Below, piece after piece: positions 23,792-35,842 of a stretch of DNA of 64,000 bases; position 1 is the stretch's first letter, and the number at the start of each line of letters is the position of its first letter. A program made the position numbers and the translations under genes. The stretch is from Rugalucina vietnamica (Eukaryota > Mollusca > Bivalvia > Lucinida > Lucinidae), in contig OZ024878.1 of assembly GCA_964017185.1 (NCBI GenBank), forward strand, positions 14,021,351 to 14,085,350. Reading direction: 5' to 3'. The notes under the pieces are model-generated. The model had not been told where the DNA came from. It did no database searches and was given only the letters and a program-made list of their open reading frames with translations.

Positions 23792-24142
23792 ATATAATGG
23801 CGGGGAAGACGGCATGAGAATAGGTACACCGTCAGCATATAGCATTATGGAGTAGTATACAAGTGAAAAAAAAAAGTGAAGGAACGTCCCAGAATGTGTT
23901 CTTATAAAATTTGAACTGTCGAATACACACAAATTTAAATTCACTTATACAAAATATGGACAGGTAGTGAACTAAGTTTTTAAAAGCATTTTTTTCGGTT
24001 GAATTTCAGAACTGTCCAATATGTAAATGCAACAAATACAAGATGCAGAATGATTGACTATATTTCGCCTATATTTTCGAGGTGTTACTATAACAACATG
24101 AAAAAGTTCAAAATATTCTATTCATTATGTTATGGAATACCC

Positions 24143-24382
24143 CATCAGGAAAACATGTCCGTAAAATATATACTCCTTTAAACTCCAGTTTTATATATAA
24201 AAAACGGGTTTGCAGGGTATATCTTATTTCCTTATTTTTTACCCAAAACATACATTGTGGGTACTCGTTAGAACCGCCTCGGCGAGGCGGTTCTAATGTG
24301 CACCCACAATATATGTTTTGAGTGAAAATGTTAAAAAAAAAATCCCAATGAAATTATATTGCATAGGCAAATTTTCGTAATG
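24143..24382 (+). mobile_element. MITE-A copy 11
   Basis: CATCAGGAAAACATGTCCGT and AGGCAAATTTTCGTAATG are the ends. The inner stem CGCCTCGGCGAGGCGG is intact, while the A/T-rich outer arms have diverged and part of the right segment is deleted. Confidence 0.83.
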
Positions 24383-24890
24383 CCGAAAGACTCGCATGCA
24401 GCTGAACAGAAACCACAAAGAAATGAAAAACAACAACCATGACAATAACAGTTTTCCATCAACAATTCATAAACCACAGTCTACCACATACAAAATTGAC
24501 TCAATAGATTAGCAGAACAGAACAGAACATCACTTCATTCAGGTATAACATCTCAGGCCACTCGTAGGTGGCGTACAAGAACAAATGAACAAATTATAAC
24601 ATACATGTGACTCATTAGATTAGCGTTGTTTACGAAAGAATGGACAAACGTGTGTTCGAAACCACGACCCATGGAATAGCAATACATGTGAAATTGGCAT
24701 CACGGCTTCATCGGTGGTAATTGCAACCAGTTTCTTCGTTTTCAGCTCGGACATGTGACCTTCACAGTTGATCTAAATTCTAACTGATTCAGACATGTAG
24801 CTGTAGAAGTAGAAAACGGTACCATCCCCTTGATACGGTACAACCACTTGTTCGTGAGACAACCCAGAGACAATGGCAAAAACAAATGAA
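24383..24890. other. No gene seen
   Basis: Single-copy sequence between two MITE-A copies. Nothing recognised. Confidence 0.6.
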
Positions 24891-25060
24891 GGAAAACATG
24901 TCCATGCAATGAATATATTGTAAAACTGGGGTCAGCAGGGGTATGCCTATTTTTACAAAACATAGATTGTGGGTACTCGTTCTAATGTGTACTCACAATT
25001 TATTTTTTGAGCAAAAATAAGAAAAATATCAAACATTTTCTACTGAAAATTTTCATTTTT
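24891..25060 (+). mobile_element. MITE-A copy 12, truncated, hairpin centre deleted
   Basis: The copy begins inside the left TIR (GGAAAACATGTCCATGCAAT) and loses the right end. The core reads GGGTACTCGTTCTAATGTGT: the inner GAACCGCCTCGGCGAGGCGG part is gone while the flanking arms remain. Confidence 0.75.
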
Positions 25061-25171
25061 AAGTATCATTTTTTTTTTATAAACTGATTAAAATAGCTTT
25101 GACCCCGCCTATTGGAACCTAGGAGAGAAAAAGATGTAGTGCCTCCAGGCAAAGCTTCTAAATGATTGACA

Positions 25172-25397
25172 CCATCTGATGACTGGTTAACCGCTCATGT
25201 CTGAGCCTGCTCAGGGAAAGTGGTCATACATATAAGCCTTATCGATATGCTTGGGTGGTTATATTTATGAAGTACATTTTGAGGGTCATGACATCCTAAT
25301 GTTGGGTAAAAGTCTCATAAAATGGAGGCAACGTCCTGACATGACCATTGCTGTTGACTGGGACGTTAAGCACCAATTCAAACAAACAAACAAACAA

Positions 25398-25448
<51 letters not shown>

Positions 25449-25455
25449 AACAAAA
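25172..25455 (+). repeat. SINE-B copy with (CAAA)n(CAGA)n tail
   Basis: This is the most complete copy in the window. It has the head CATCTGATGACTGGTTAACC, TATAAGCCTTATCGATATGC, GGTCATGACATCCTAATG, TAAAATGGAGGCAACGTCC and TGACTGGGACGTTAAGCACC, then CAAA repeats that change to CAGA repeats and back to CAAA (25381-25455). The 110-codon open frame across it is explained by the repeat, and the tail repeats give its run of Q, T, N and D residues. Confidence 0.75.
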
Positions 25456-26488
25456 ACATAGCTGTTAGCCATGCTGCAGATGAACAATCCCGCCAGCCCC
25501 CACTTTCAGATGTCAAATCTGATGACCGCTCTCGGTCAATTAGAATTTGGACCAAGGGCTTTCCTTACATTTCTCACCAATAAAATTTTCACCATTTTCA
25601 CAAGACAATTCCAAGAATACTACCATCTGTTGTTACCTACTCTAATAAAATGATGAGAAAATAAAACGCGCAGTTAACCATGAAGGCTTCATTTTCAAAA
25701 CAAAAGCAAGCAAATAATTGAATTTTCAGTTTTGAATGTGGGAAAGGGAATATCATAATCCACAGTAGAATAAGTATAAGCCTTGTTCCGTACGTCAAAA
25801 TAAACACAGGCTCTTAGGAACAAAGGGTAAAGCTAATCAGAAAAACATAAACAGAACAAAATAGACGTTTTTCCCACAAAACACCAACGGGGAGATTTCA
25901 TTGTAAAGCAATGCGTTTGAAGTTTTGATATTGCTGTTTAACTACTGATTTTAGGTATAATGCCATCATTGAGTCAGTGCCTGAAAATTACTACAAGAAA
26001 CCGACGTCATGCACGCTTTTACTTTCGAAAAGTACACCAATTCTATAATGCACTAGCCCCCAAAAGCCTAACCGAAACTCTCTCACGTTTGGTTTTGGGT
26101 TTGAACTGTACACTGTTTACATTGTTGCACGGTTCATTGCATTTGTTTGGACATTTGGCAACAGACGTCCAGGTACTTTCTGTGTAGGGAAAAATGGATA
26201 CTTGTTTGTCCCCGCCCCTTTCTTTGGTGAGTGAAGGATCTTGGGTAATGATCTAGGGAAATTAATTAGATAATGGTAAAGCGAGAGCCATTAGTTTGGT
26301 AATAAAACATATAATTAAAGAAATGCTTGTTAATAACAAGATTCTTCATATGATTAATACAATATTATTATGATGCGTCGTATGGCAAAACCACGGCTCT
26401 GAGTACCATGAAAGGTACAGACTAACATGATCAAATGATACAACTTATTAAAGTTACGAGCAGTTGTTTCTTTTTGTGTCGATTGTGT
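25456..26488. other. No gene seen
   Basis: AT-rich sequence downstream of a SINE-B. One 75-codon frame (25960-26187) has no recognised similarity. Confidence 0.6.
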
Positions 26489-26503
26489 GGGGGGGGGGGG
26501 GGG
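26489..26503. repeat. Poly-G tract
   Basis: An uninterrupted run of about 15 G in an otherwise AT-rich region. Confidence 0.9.
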
Positions 26504-26548
26504 AGTAAACCGTTTCTGGCCAATTCAGGTGGATACTTAAAATGCTAG

Positions 26549-26595
26549 TCTGGGGTTCAAGGGGGTATACATGTCACGGACATGTTACCCTGATG
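26549..26595 (-). mobile_element. MITE-A terminal fragment
   Basis: CTGGGGTTCAAGGGGGTATA followed by CATGTCACGGACATG and TGATG is one end of MITE-A. The rest is absent. A family D fragment starts 30 bp to the right. Confidence 0.65.
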
Positions 26596-26625
26596 GAACG
26601 GATGTTTGACTAACAGACGTTCTAT

Positions 26626-26766
26626 GAAAAGGTACAAGTAGGCAAAGATCAGGAAAAGGCGCAATCAGAAAGAGATTCCCACTCCAAAAACCGAGGTGGG
26701 AAAAAACCAAACTTACAATCAGGCACGTATACCATGAAACATATCGTAAGCCGAATGAGCAGCCTA
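26626..26766 (-). repeat. Family D fragment
   Basis: AGGTACAAGTAGGCAAAGAT, GAGATTCCCACTCCAAAAAC, CGAGGTGGGAAAAAACC and CGTAAGCCGAATGAGCAG match the right third of family D in reverse. Confidence 0.7.
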
Positions 26767-27320
26767 TATTTGACTGTAATGAAGTCTATATTTGACGATA
26801 GTTTTGTTAGTACTTTTGCATTTGTGAAACTGCACACACGCCATAACTGTGTACTCTACGTTTTCAACTGAATAGTTTTATCGACGAAACACGTGCTGGT
26901 TTTGAACCCATATTTTGTGCAATTATGAATTCTATAATAACAAAACATGCTTTGAAACCGATACGCCCAATACCTTTTTAACCGCGAGTCGCCATCTTTC
27001 TTACATGATAACAATTCCTAAAGAGCCCCTTTGTTTCTATCGCGACATTAATCTGATGAAGAAACAACACAAACATATGTAAGTCGTTGTCTAGAAAATA
27101 TATCTTTGATGTTTTCAAGTATAATTATGATTATGATTGCCGTAAGATCTATTACTGTGATACAAGGCTATAAGTTCCCCAGCCACTCTGTCTACTGTCT
27201 ATCTTGAGGCCACTGTGGCGGAATCTACGTCTTAAATCAGAACATTAAAATCTTTCTGTTTCTTTCATTTTGTTCTGACTTTGTTTCCATTTATTATGTA
27301 CTATCTGCATAGCATCTCCC
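26767..27320. other. No gene seen
   Basis: Single-copy sequence between a family D fragment and the 27.3-kb foldback. Confidence 0.6.
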
Positions 27321-27844
27321 AGAAACTGCATTTTTCAAAATCTCACTTTTTTCTGAAAGACCTTAAAAAAATATTACCACGTCACCATTTTGCATTCCAA
27401 AAGTCTTAAAGAATGCCACAAAAATTTGAAAATCGGTTAACAAATAAAAATGTATGCCAGAAAATAATTTTGAATAGGGCTTTTTCCACTGTAAAAATGT
27501 CAGCAAGGGAAATAAACTATTTTCCCGGAATAAAAAAAAACTAAATTGGTCATTTTTCACATATATATATATATAATGCACCAAACCAAAACAAAATTGT
27601 ATTGTATGGATTGCTGAGTGCCAAACTCTTAAAATTATTCCACATATTTGCTTGATTTTCATTTTTAAGGTGTTTGGATTACCTCCCTTGCACATGCAAA
27701 AGGCCAATTCAAAATAATTTTTGGGCATAATTATTTTATTAATGAACCGATTTTTTAAATTTTTGCGGCACGTTTTATGACTTTTAAGTTGCAAAAAGAT
27801 GACATGGTCATATGGTCATGACTATTTTGAAAAATGCAGTTTCT
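27321..27844. mobile_element. ~520-bp foldback element with long imperfect inverted repeats
   Basis: AGAAACTGCATTTTTCAAAA at the left is exactly complemented at 27824-27844. Further inside, AAAATCGGTTAACAAATAA and CATAATTATTTTATTAATGAACC-type segments pair, and AATAATTTTGAATAGGGC pairs with GGCCAATTCAAAATAATT. The inverted repeats extend about 180-230 bp per arm with gaps. The 143-codon minus-strand frame lies wholly inside and is not a recognisable protein. Confidence 0.7.
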
Positions 27845-29000
27845 GAAAGATGTTGTGCAGACAGTAGTTGCATGTTCTTTTATGGCTAAAGTATTATGGG
27901 TATTATAGATGCATCGCAGTAGAAAATGATATACAAAGTCATGTAATGCATACAAAGCCAACTACGGACACCAACGTATCAATGGGGATCGCGACGTCAC
28001 TGGATTATAGTGGCGTCGGTCGGTCAGTTTCCAGAAAACACATTATGGACACCACTGTTCCCATGAACTTGTAATGACTTGTAAGAATTATCTATAAGAG
28101 CCGCAATGGCTATTTGATTTTGTCTAAAACTTGGGCCAAAGACCAACAACAAGAGGCCGTTATGCCAGCCTGGAACTATTCTTCTTCGATATACGTGTAT
28201 AACCGCAGAATTGATTTGGTCATTGTAGGGAAGAAGACATTGACCATACAGCTGTACGGTGCATAGGCTGTCTATAAGCACGCTCTAAGCCAACTTTCGG
28301 CGACGCAATGTGGCGCAAAGACCCCAGCACCGATGCCCCAGCCTTTTCTTAGCCAGATCTTAAACAATAAGTAATAGAAAAACAAGAAACACCATCAACT
28401 AATAACTTTGGACTTAATAGGTACTTGTATGTTCCATTAAAAAGTTTTAGATAAAGCCAGTATTATACGAAATGATGGGAGAGTTGGCTCCGCTTTATGA
28501 CTTTTTCTCATCATATTCATAGAAAAAATGAGACGTGTCATCAGAAAACCGGTCTTTGGGGTGACGGAAGGTTGGACTTGGCTTACTTGTATAATACTGG
28601 CTGGGACTTGTTATTCCAATATGTTTGTCATCTGGAAGCCACCTAGCAAATTGCACAAAAAAGAAGGCTGTGCCATTTTATTTATTGTTCTCATAAGCCC
28701 AAACTAACGGTATTTTATGCTGAGACACAAATGAAGCATTATCATTATATTTCAATCATATTTTGGTACATTAACAAACACTGCAGTGTTCAAGAGAAAA
28801 AACAAACGGTGCATATCATCACATTGCATTTTGCTTTCGCTGACTGATGACAACATTCAGGCCTTGATCTGTGGCGTATGTTTGCACGATCTAAGAGGTT
28901 TCTTACTATCGAAAGATAAGGTTTGCCCCATCCATGGCAAATGGTGGCATGGCATCAGAAGTCATTTTACTGTAAACATAAGATTGGATGTTCAGCCCAC
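27845..29000. other. No gene seen; possible MITE-B end fragment
   Basis: ATGAGACGTGTCATCAGAAA and ACCGGTCTTTGGGG near 28527-28560 resemble one end of MITE-B. Frames of 68-85 codons show no domain. Confidence 0.45.
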
Positions 29001-29003
29001 TAA

Positions 29004-29211
29004 GGGAGCGACCATTTGATTTATATGGGGCTTCTGGAAGATGTTTTCGGGCCTGGAAGTTTTCCCATTACACGATCCTGTCTTTCTAATTGTATATAAT
29101 AGAAAGTGTAGCCTACTATAATCCCGTCCTGAATTTTTTCTTGGCAATTTGGTCCTGGATTTTTTTCGAAATATCTTCCAGGTGCCCCATAAAAATCAAA
29201 TGATCGCTCCC
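29004..29211. mobile_element. 208-bp MITE with TAA target duplication (PIF/Harbinger-like)
   Basis: GGGAGCGACCATTTGATTTA at the left and TCAAATGATCGCTCCC at the right form TIRs that continue through TATGGGGC and CTGGAAGAT. TAA is present at both edges (29001-29003 and 29212-29214). A 3-bp TWA duplication is the hallmark of PIF/Harbinger elements. There is no internal gene. Confidence 0.75.
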
Positions 29212-29860
29212 TAAACGATAAACTGTTCAACAAAACACCACACATTTCACTGGCTGAATTTATTGTCTAGCTCGAGTTAGTTGAGGCTAGCAATGATATG
29301 TTTGAAATTTTGTCCATTTTTAATTAGAGAACCTCCACTACCAGTTAGTATGCTCCACAGCAACTCAGTGCAGGCAACACGTAAACCAAATATTTGACAT
29401 TGGATTGCTGTCGGACGCCGAACTATGCATTTAAAGCCATACTCTCGACTTGCACTATACGCCTTACGCTCAGTCGAGCAAACAGAACAGTTAATGCTGC
29501 TGACTTCTTAATTTGTTACACTGTGAAATAATGAAAGTGGTATGTAGCTACTGGAATCTAATTGATATTATAGAAAGGGACTTTTCTCAGTGGCTTACAG
29601 GATTAAGCAGAACAAAATTCCCCAAATCCAATAGGTTTCCATAAAGCCCTTAAAAGTGAAAATAATGATTTTTAAATCTCACTTGCTCATTCTCTTTGAC
29701 ACAGCATAATAGAAGGATGCTGAAGAACTAATCTAGACATAATGACAAACTGAGAAAATAAAGAAAACTGAATACCAAGCTGATCTCTCTATTAAAAGTG
29801 AACGTGAAAAGCTAGATCAGCTTATAAACAAAGATGCAAGATTTCGTAGCTTATTCAAAA

Positions 29861-30560
29861 GTAAAAGTAGACAATGATCAGGAAATGACGCAATTAGAAA
29901 GAAATTCCCACTCCAAAAAACGAGGTGGGAAAAAACCTAACTAAAATCAGGTACTTATACTAAAAAAATATATAATTTTCCCAATAGGTGGCCACTCAGT
30001 AACCCAAACTTAACAAAATATATGAAAACATACATATGGTGCTAACAGCACAAAAATTCAACACCGAGTCATTAAAACAAGAACCACCACCTTGGAACGA
30101 CCAGTAATATAGGATTACTGGCGGGCTTGAATTGATTTTACATGCGCCAAACCTCATCCTCAGCTTCTTCAGTGGTCTTAACATTTAGTTAGTTGTTCGG
30201 TCCTCGTGGTGTATCTCTAACTAGTCAATGAATCAGCAAGGGCAAACAAATAAATCATGAAAACTACCATGATGAATCAAAAACGAGGACTCACAGATTC
30301 AGTTAGCTGCCCGACGATGGAGATCCCTGAGCGCCAAATAACTTACTGAAAATCCGGAGCAAAAGACGAACACCAGTTAAACCCCGGTGGGCCAGGCAAC
30401 AGACAAGAAGGTTCGGCTTCAACTAACTAAAATGAATAGCTTTATGTCGGGGCCATCATAGCGTCTGACGCCCGACCCACTGGCGTGCAATTAAAGAAGG
30501 AAGCATAGTTATCAACCATGATTGGGTTAAAACTAAGCATGCAGACTTGCATAACATTTC
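29861..30560 (-). repeat. Dispersed repeat family D, near full length
   Basis: The right-to-left order is GTCTGACGCCCGACCCACTG, CCGGTGGGCCAGGCAACAGA, GATGGAGATCCCTGAGCG, CGGTCCTCGTGGTGTATCTC, TACTGGCGGGCTTGAATTG, TAGGTGGCCACTCAGTAACC and GAAATTCCCACTCC. The same blocks occur in the same order at 42504-43184 and 58657-59429. I do not recognise a retrotransposon or transposase protein in it. Confidence 0.75.
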
Positions 30561-30852
30561 AAGTTCAGATTATGTTCTTGTTCACGTGAAGTTATACACA
30601 ACTGTGTTGCGATCGGCAGTTTCATTGTCTAAAATGACAAAAGGACAAAGTTGCAGATAAATGCTTTGCAATAGAAGAGCGTCGTATTGTTTTCCTTCAT
30701 ACCCAAAATATATACGTAGAAAATTTTACTTCCAAATAGGTGAATAATCACACTTATTCTATTGATAATTCCACTTCCAAGACAGGGGTTAGAGTCATGA
30801 ATCATTATTTACAATGAGTATTGTTTTATCTGAAAATGAATGAAAAATTCAG

Positions 30853-31272
30853 TCGGCACACCGACACTGTGAGTGTAAATGACAATATGTATAGGCACAC
30901 AGACACTGTGAGTGTATATCACAATGTGTATCGACTCACCGACATTGTGAGTGTATATCACAATGTGTATCGACTCACCGACATTGTGAGTGTATATCAC
31001 AATGTGTATCGACTGATCGACATTGTGAGTGTATATCACAATGTGTATCGACTCACCGACATTGTGAGTGTAAATGACAATGTGTATAGGCACACCGACA
31101 CTGTGAGTGTATATCACAATGTGTATTGACTCACTGACATTGTGAGTGTAAATGACAATGTGTATCGACTCACCGACATTGTGAGTGTATATCACAATGT
31201 GTATCGACTCACTGACATTGTGAGTGTATATCACAATGTGTATCGACTCACCGACATTGTGAGTGTAAATGA
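30853..31272. repeat. 39-bp satellite, about 11 units
   Basis: The unit is TCGACTCACCGACATTGTG followed by AGTGTATATCACAATGTGTA. CATTGTG and CACAATG in each unit can pair across an 8-base loop. As 39 is a multiple of three, both strands stay open for about 100-140 codons with a 13-residue periodic protein, which is not evidence of coding. Confidence 0.9.
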
Positions 31273-33856
31273 CTAATGACGAATATTCATAAACTCCGTC
31301 ATTCTTTAGCTATGTAAAATTTCGTAGACGACCCTAACCCTAAAGAACTATTGTTCTCTGTGCGTTTCTGCGTGCAACAGCTGTGCCCTGTTTAAAATTT
31401 TTGTTTTACTCGACCTCGACCTTTTGTCGACAGGCATACAGATTATTCTAAATAAATTCAAAAGAAAACATTTTAACTAAACAATGCAAGTGAGTGACTA
31501 AAGACATTATTTAGAATCTGTCTAAATGCAGCATTATCGTTCGTTTCCATCTTTCAAACATGATAAAATTGCTTAATCATTCAGACAAGCAAAAATGCGC
31601 CCTAGGTTACATGTTCTTCTACATAGTTCTGTAGAAGGTACTGCGTTCGATTGTCATGTTTTGAATATTTCTTATTTCAACGTTGGAAAGACTTTTTTTG
31701 TTCTGTCCAAAGCCTCCATCTTCAAACACAAGAAGCTACCTTTTGAAAGTGCATTCATAAAGAGATACACTGGAAATATAAGGACGCAGTTGCGAAAACC
31801 AGTGACGTCACTGATATGTAACTTGCGACTGATTCATTTGCATATCAGATTAGTTTTTTACACTTTTAAATGAACAACGTTTATGAACGACACTGAAATC
31901 TAAATATAACCAGATTGCTGTCAGAACAGTCAGTCAGCCAGACAGACGTACGCTTTATTTATTTCAATGTACATGGCATACAGTCCATACGCGTCCAAGA
32001 TTAGGAAAGGAGATATCATTGAAACAGGAACAATATAAAATATACGGACATACAAATGGAGACGAATACCACTTCTTGATATAATGTCCGCCATTTATGT
32101 ACATTATATTATTGTTCATGGCCATACTTAAATGATCACGTGCGAGGCACAAATGTTGACGGTCGAGGATCTGTGACTTTTAATATTTTGACAGGATTTG
32201 CCTACGCCCTTTACAAAATATTCCAGAAGTGCTGAAAAAGGACTTGTCAAAATAGTTGAGTCAGCCTTCATTATTCAGTTTAATGCAATATGATTAACTT
32301 CTAGTTTGCACACTGTTTTTGTGACAGTGAGCGATATAAAAAGTATGAAAATAAAAAGGGGGCACACTCCGTAAAGACTTATGCTGCGAAGCAAATGAGT
32401 ATAGGCTTTTACAGCAACAAAGCGTATTTCCTCGTAAACGAATCGTGAAATCGCGCCGTCGAACGGCTAGACAGATATAAGTGTTAACATTTCTCAAACA
32501 AATTTCCTTGCATAAAAACGCCAAAAACCTTTTGTTCTGATAATTCTTAGCAGGAAAATTGATCGTAAGGAATTTTTTAGCCATTATAAGACAATAATAG
32601 GCGAGAATTTAAGCTTCAACAGTTGTGTAAACAGTGAATGTTCAAGCAAAGAGGAAGACAAAAAAGAGATTTCCTTTGGAAATGCATCATTTAAAGTCGA
32701 CCTGAGCAAACAATTAGAGAGAAAAGAGAAAAGAATTGTTTCCCAAAGATAAATATGCTGTCTCAAATGTGTTAATTTATTATGCAACATTTTTTCGTAT
32801 TTTATATGCTAACAGAATATCAGAAAAAGAAACGCACATTGTCTTAAACGGACAGTAGCCTATGGCTTCCATTCACGAGTGAGACAGCAAATTGCTTCTG
32901 TCCTTATATCGGCAACCCAATATCATGTCCATCAACTTACATGCTGGTGTTTATAAACGCATGGTCTCTATACCACTTTAGCCACTTTTAACAAAAGCTG
33001 TAAACATTATTTATCATAACCACATATTAACACTTTTTCCCAGGAAACGCTATAAAAATGGGCTTTATACTCGTTTTTAAAGCATTATATTCTTCTAAAC
33101 CACCCACGTTTACAAAGATCTATTTTCCAAAGTACTTAGCGCTAACCATTCTCCAAGACCTTTCTTCATAATTCCTCCACGGGGTTCACGCACCGGTTTA
33201 GTATTAACGAAAAATAGACCAGCTCCCATTGTTTTCTGGAAATTGGCTCTGTGATAATTGTATTTTGCAAATGGAATATTCAGTACATCAAAAATTAATG
33301 ACAAAATCAGACTTGTTACCAAATTGTTAGCAGACGTCAATGAGTACAACCTCCAAAAATGACAGTCCGATTCTCTGTTCTTTGCAGGTGACCTTTCACA
33401 CTGGGTTGGTTCTCTGATTATTACCGGTTGTTTTGATCCATGTCAATAGGTGCTTATTAATATGACACCAGTTTATTGTTGTAGGGTGTGAACGGAAGTG
33501 GTGAATTCAAAGAAAACATGACGTAAGAATGTTTGTTTACTCTGGTTTTTCATTTATATCAAAATGACGAATACAATAAAATGATTGAAAAGTTGGAAAC
33601 TACATGCGGCTGGAAACGAGATTGGAGATGTATATAACATATTAATGTTTGTCAAAATATACTGAACAACGAAAACACTGCACCTTTTTAGTCGATTTCG
33701 ACATTTGGTTCAGATTGAAATACAAAACACCCAAAATAATAGATTGACAGATCTTTGAACAACTCAAGGAATATCAGTAACTATTGTATAGGTTACCATT
33801 CTACCCATTTTGTTTAAGGAATGCATTATATACGTACATTAGAATCATTTTAACGT
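31273..33856. other. 2.6 kb with no gene and no clear repeat
   Basis: Frames of up to 96 codons lie on both strands without domains. This is one of the longest repeat-free stretches in the window. Confidence 0.6.
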
Positions 33857-35026
33857 CATGGTTGACAAAAAACTATCAGTGCAAGACAAATGTAAAGACG
33901 TGACGCGCGATGTTCGTACAAATTTGTGTAACACGACGTTCACGTTCAGTTTGATTTATTTTGCGCTGAGCGATGCATGTAGGTGTCAGGTTATTTGATT
34001 GTGCACTGCCATGTTTGTACTTTCGAGAGTTTTAATATTTCTTCTTTTTTCAAGTGATCCTCCTAAACTATTTTTTTTCTTTACCACTGCGCAGTTCTGT
34101 TTTAAGAAGCTGATATGTGTGTTCCAATAAAAGTACGGTATCATGGAGTTCTGTGACGTACATTAACATGCGTTTACGTCAAGTGTGACAAAAATTCAGC
34201 CTTGATAAATAATTTATAAAAATAGCATTATTTGTCGCACGTCAATGAAAATAATATGATTTTAAAGCTTAGAGCATGAGCATTTTAGTAATAGTATAGT
34301 ATGTCTTGTTTTTTGCAGTAAATTTTCTTTATCTTACAATAAGGAAGATAACCCACTCAAAAACAACGCAAAAATCGCATGTGTGACATTTTTTCAGCCA
34401 AAAGTAAAGATTTATAAAAGTTAACTTTTCAAAGTTTTATAAATATTTCTGCGTACATTTCAATCAGCTGTTTATGAGCATTTATTTGGTATAAAAATAG
34501 GCTTACTCGTTAAATATGTCTAATAATCGTTTATTTTATTTTCAAGTGCAGCCTTGATTTTCCCCAAAGCGTGACACTTTTGGTACCGACAGTTTTTTAA
34601 CTGCCAAAAATGGAAATGCGGTCCGAAGTTAACTAAAATTATATCAGTGATATCTATATGTATTGTCATTCTCCCGCCGTATTTTGATGGGAATTGGTTA
34701 AAAAACTTAGGAGATATACGTTTTTAAACCTTTTTAGCAATGCGGTTTTGTTACGCGTGACACGATGTTTTGGCGTAAAAAATGCATTTTATTTGTATCT
34801 TGTTATAATTTGCGCGATAAAAAACATGCATGATTGTTGTTATGCAATTGTCCATGCAAAGCGGATTATTTTGATATATAAAACATAGATATTGAGCCAA
34901 AACTGAGTTTGTTATTGCGTTTTTACTGATACAGCAAGCATTATTTTGAAATTTGTACGAACTTTGCGCGTCACGTCAAAATCAACTGAAGGTTAAAGTG
35001 GACAAATAACACTGATTTTTGACAAT
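33857..35026. mobile_element. 1.1-kb element with inverted ends
   Basis: GACGTGACGCGCGATGTTCG and TACAAATTT at 33898-33926 are complemented at 34949-34977 with two mismatches in 29. A weaker match (GACAAAAAACTATCAGTG against CACTGATTTTTGAC) extends the ends to about 33860 and 35024. The interior is AT-rich with no recognisable gene. Confidence 0.5.
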
Positions 35027-35842
35027 TCTTCATTTCAAACTTGTTTACTTGGATACTTATGGACTAGCTATTTATATGTGATGGCTGAAGATATAAAATT
35101 ATTTAAAAACAACCGAGAAGCAACAAATACATAACTGATACACGCAAGATGGTTTACTATTTAATTAGGATGCACATGTAAATCATACACATACAAACAT
35201 AATGAATATGTAATCAGAGAATGCAAAAGATGCGTTGCCTATAAACAGATGGATTAGTTCAGACATTCTGTAAGCTTAAAGACAGAATTTCTATTTTCTT
35301 CAAAAAGAACCTGCATATCATTTGTAGATATTCATTAGTAGCAACCGACTTTAAGGCCCTATGTTGCGCGACAGTTATGTTCAATTAATGAAATCATTAC
35401 TTTAATCACTTTTTAATTCCAGATTCTTAATAGTCTACTTTGTAGAACGTTTCTAGTCTATTTTACCAACCACTTTCTCTAAGAAATTTACGGGTAGGGT
35501 CATTGAAAAGGGCAATAAATCACATTTCCCTTTTAATGAGATAGCATTTTTTCTATAATGCATAAGCTCTTCGGCTTTGTCGATTTTGAGGCTGTTTGCA
35601 TACTATGAAAAATATGTGGGATTAAATTCCAGGAATTCATTTGTAGAAATTAATAGCTCTAGCATGACATAGGGCACATGCAGATGAGTTAATGATATGT
35701 TTGATGATCTACGAGTTCTCGTGGAGCTAAAACATACCTTTAGTGCTCATAGGTGTTCAGTGTAGAAAGGTAATCAAATGAGCAAGAATTTAGTCAAATG
35801 AATCTTGAGATAAACTAGAATTTGTTTTCAATGTGAAAACTG
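35027..35842. other. No gene seen
   Basis: AT-rich single-copy sequence left of the satellite-bearing transposon. Confidence 0.6.

Noticed and set aside
25286..25555. Leu/Cys/Val-rich membrane protein on the minus strand
   Set aside because: The hydrophobic run is the (CAAA)n(CAGA)n tail of a SINE-B read in reverse.
27363..27794. 143-codon minus-strand gene
   Set aside because: It lies entirely within the inverted repeats of a foldback element and has AT-driven composition with no domain.
28527..28560. Additional MITE-B copy
   Set aside because: Only about 30 bases resemble one end, with no hairpin or second end, so it is mentioned but not called.
30809..31234. 141-codon repetitive protein on the minus strand
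   Set aside because: It is the 39-bp satellite read through. The other strand is open as well, as expected for a unit divisible by three.
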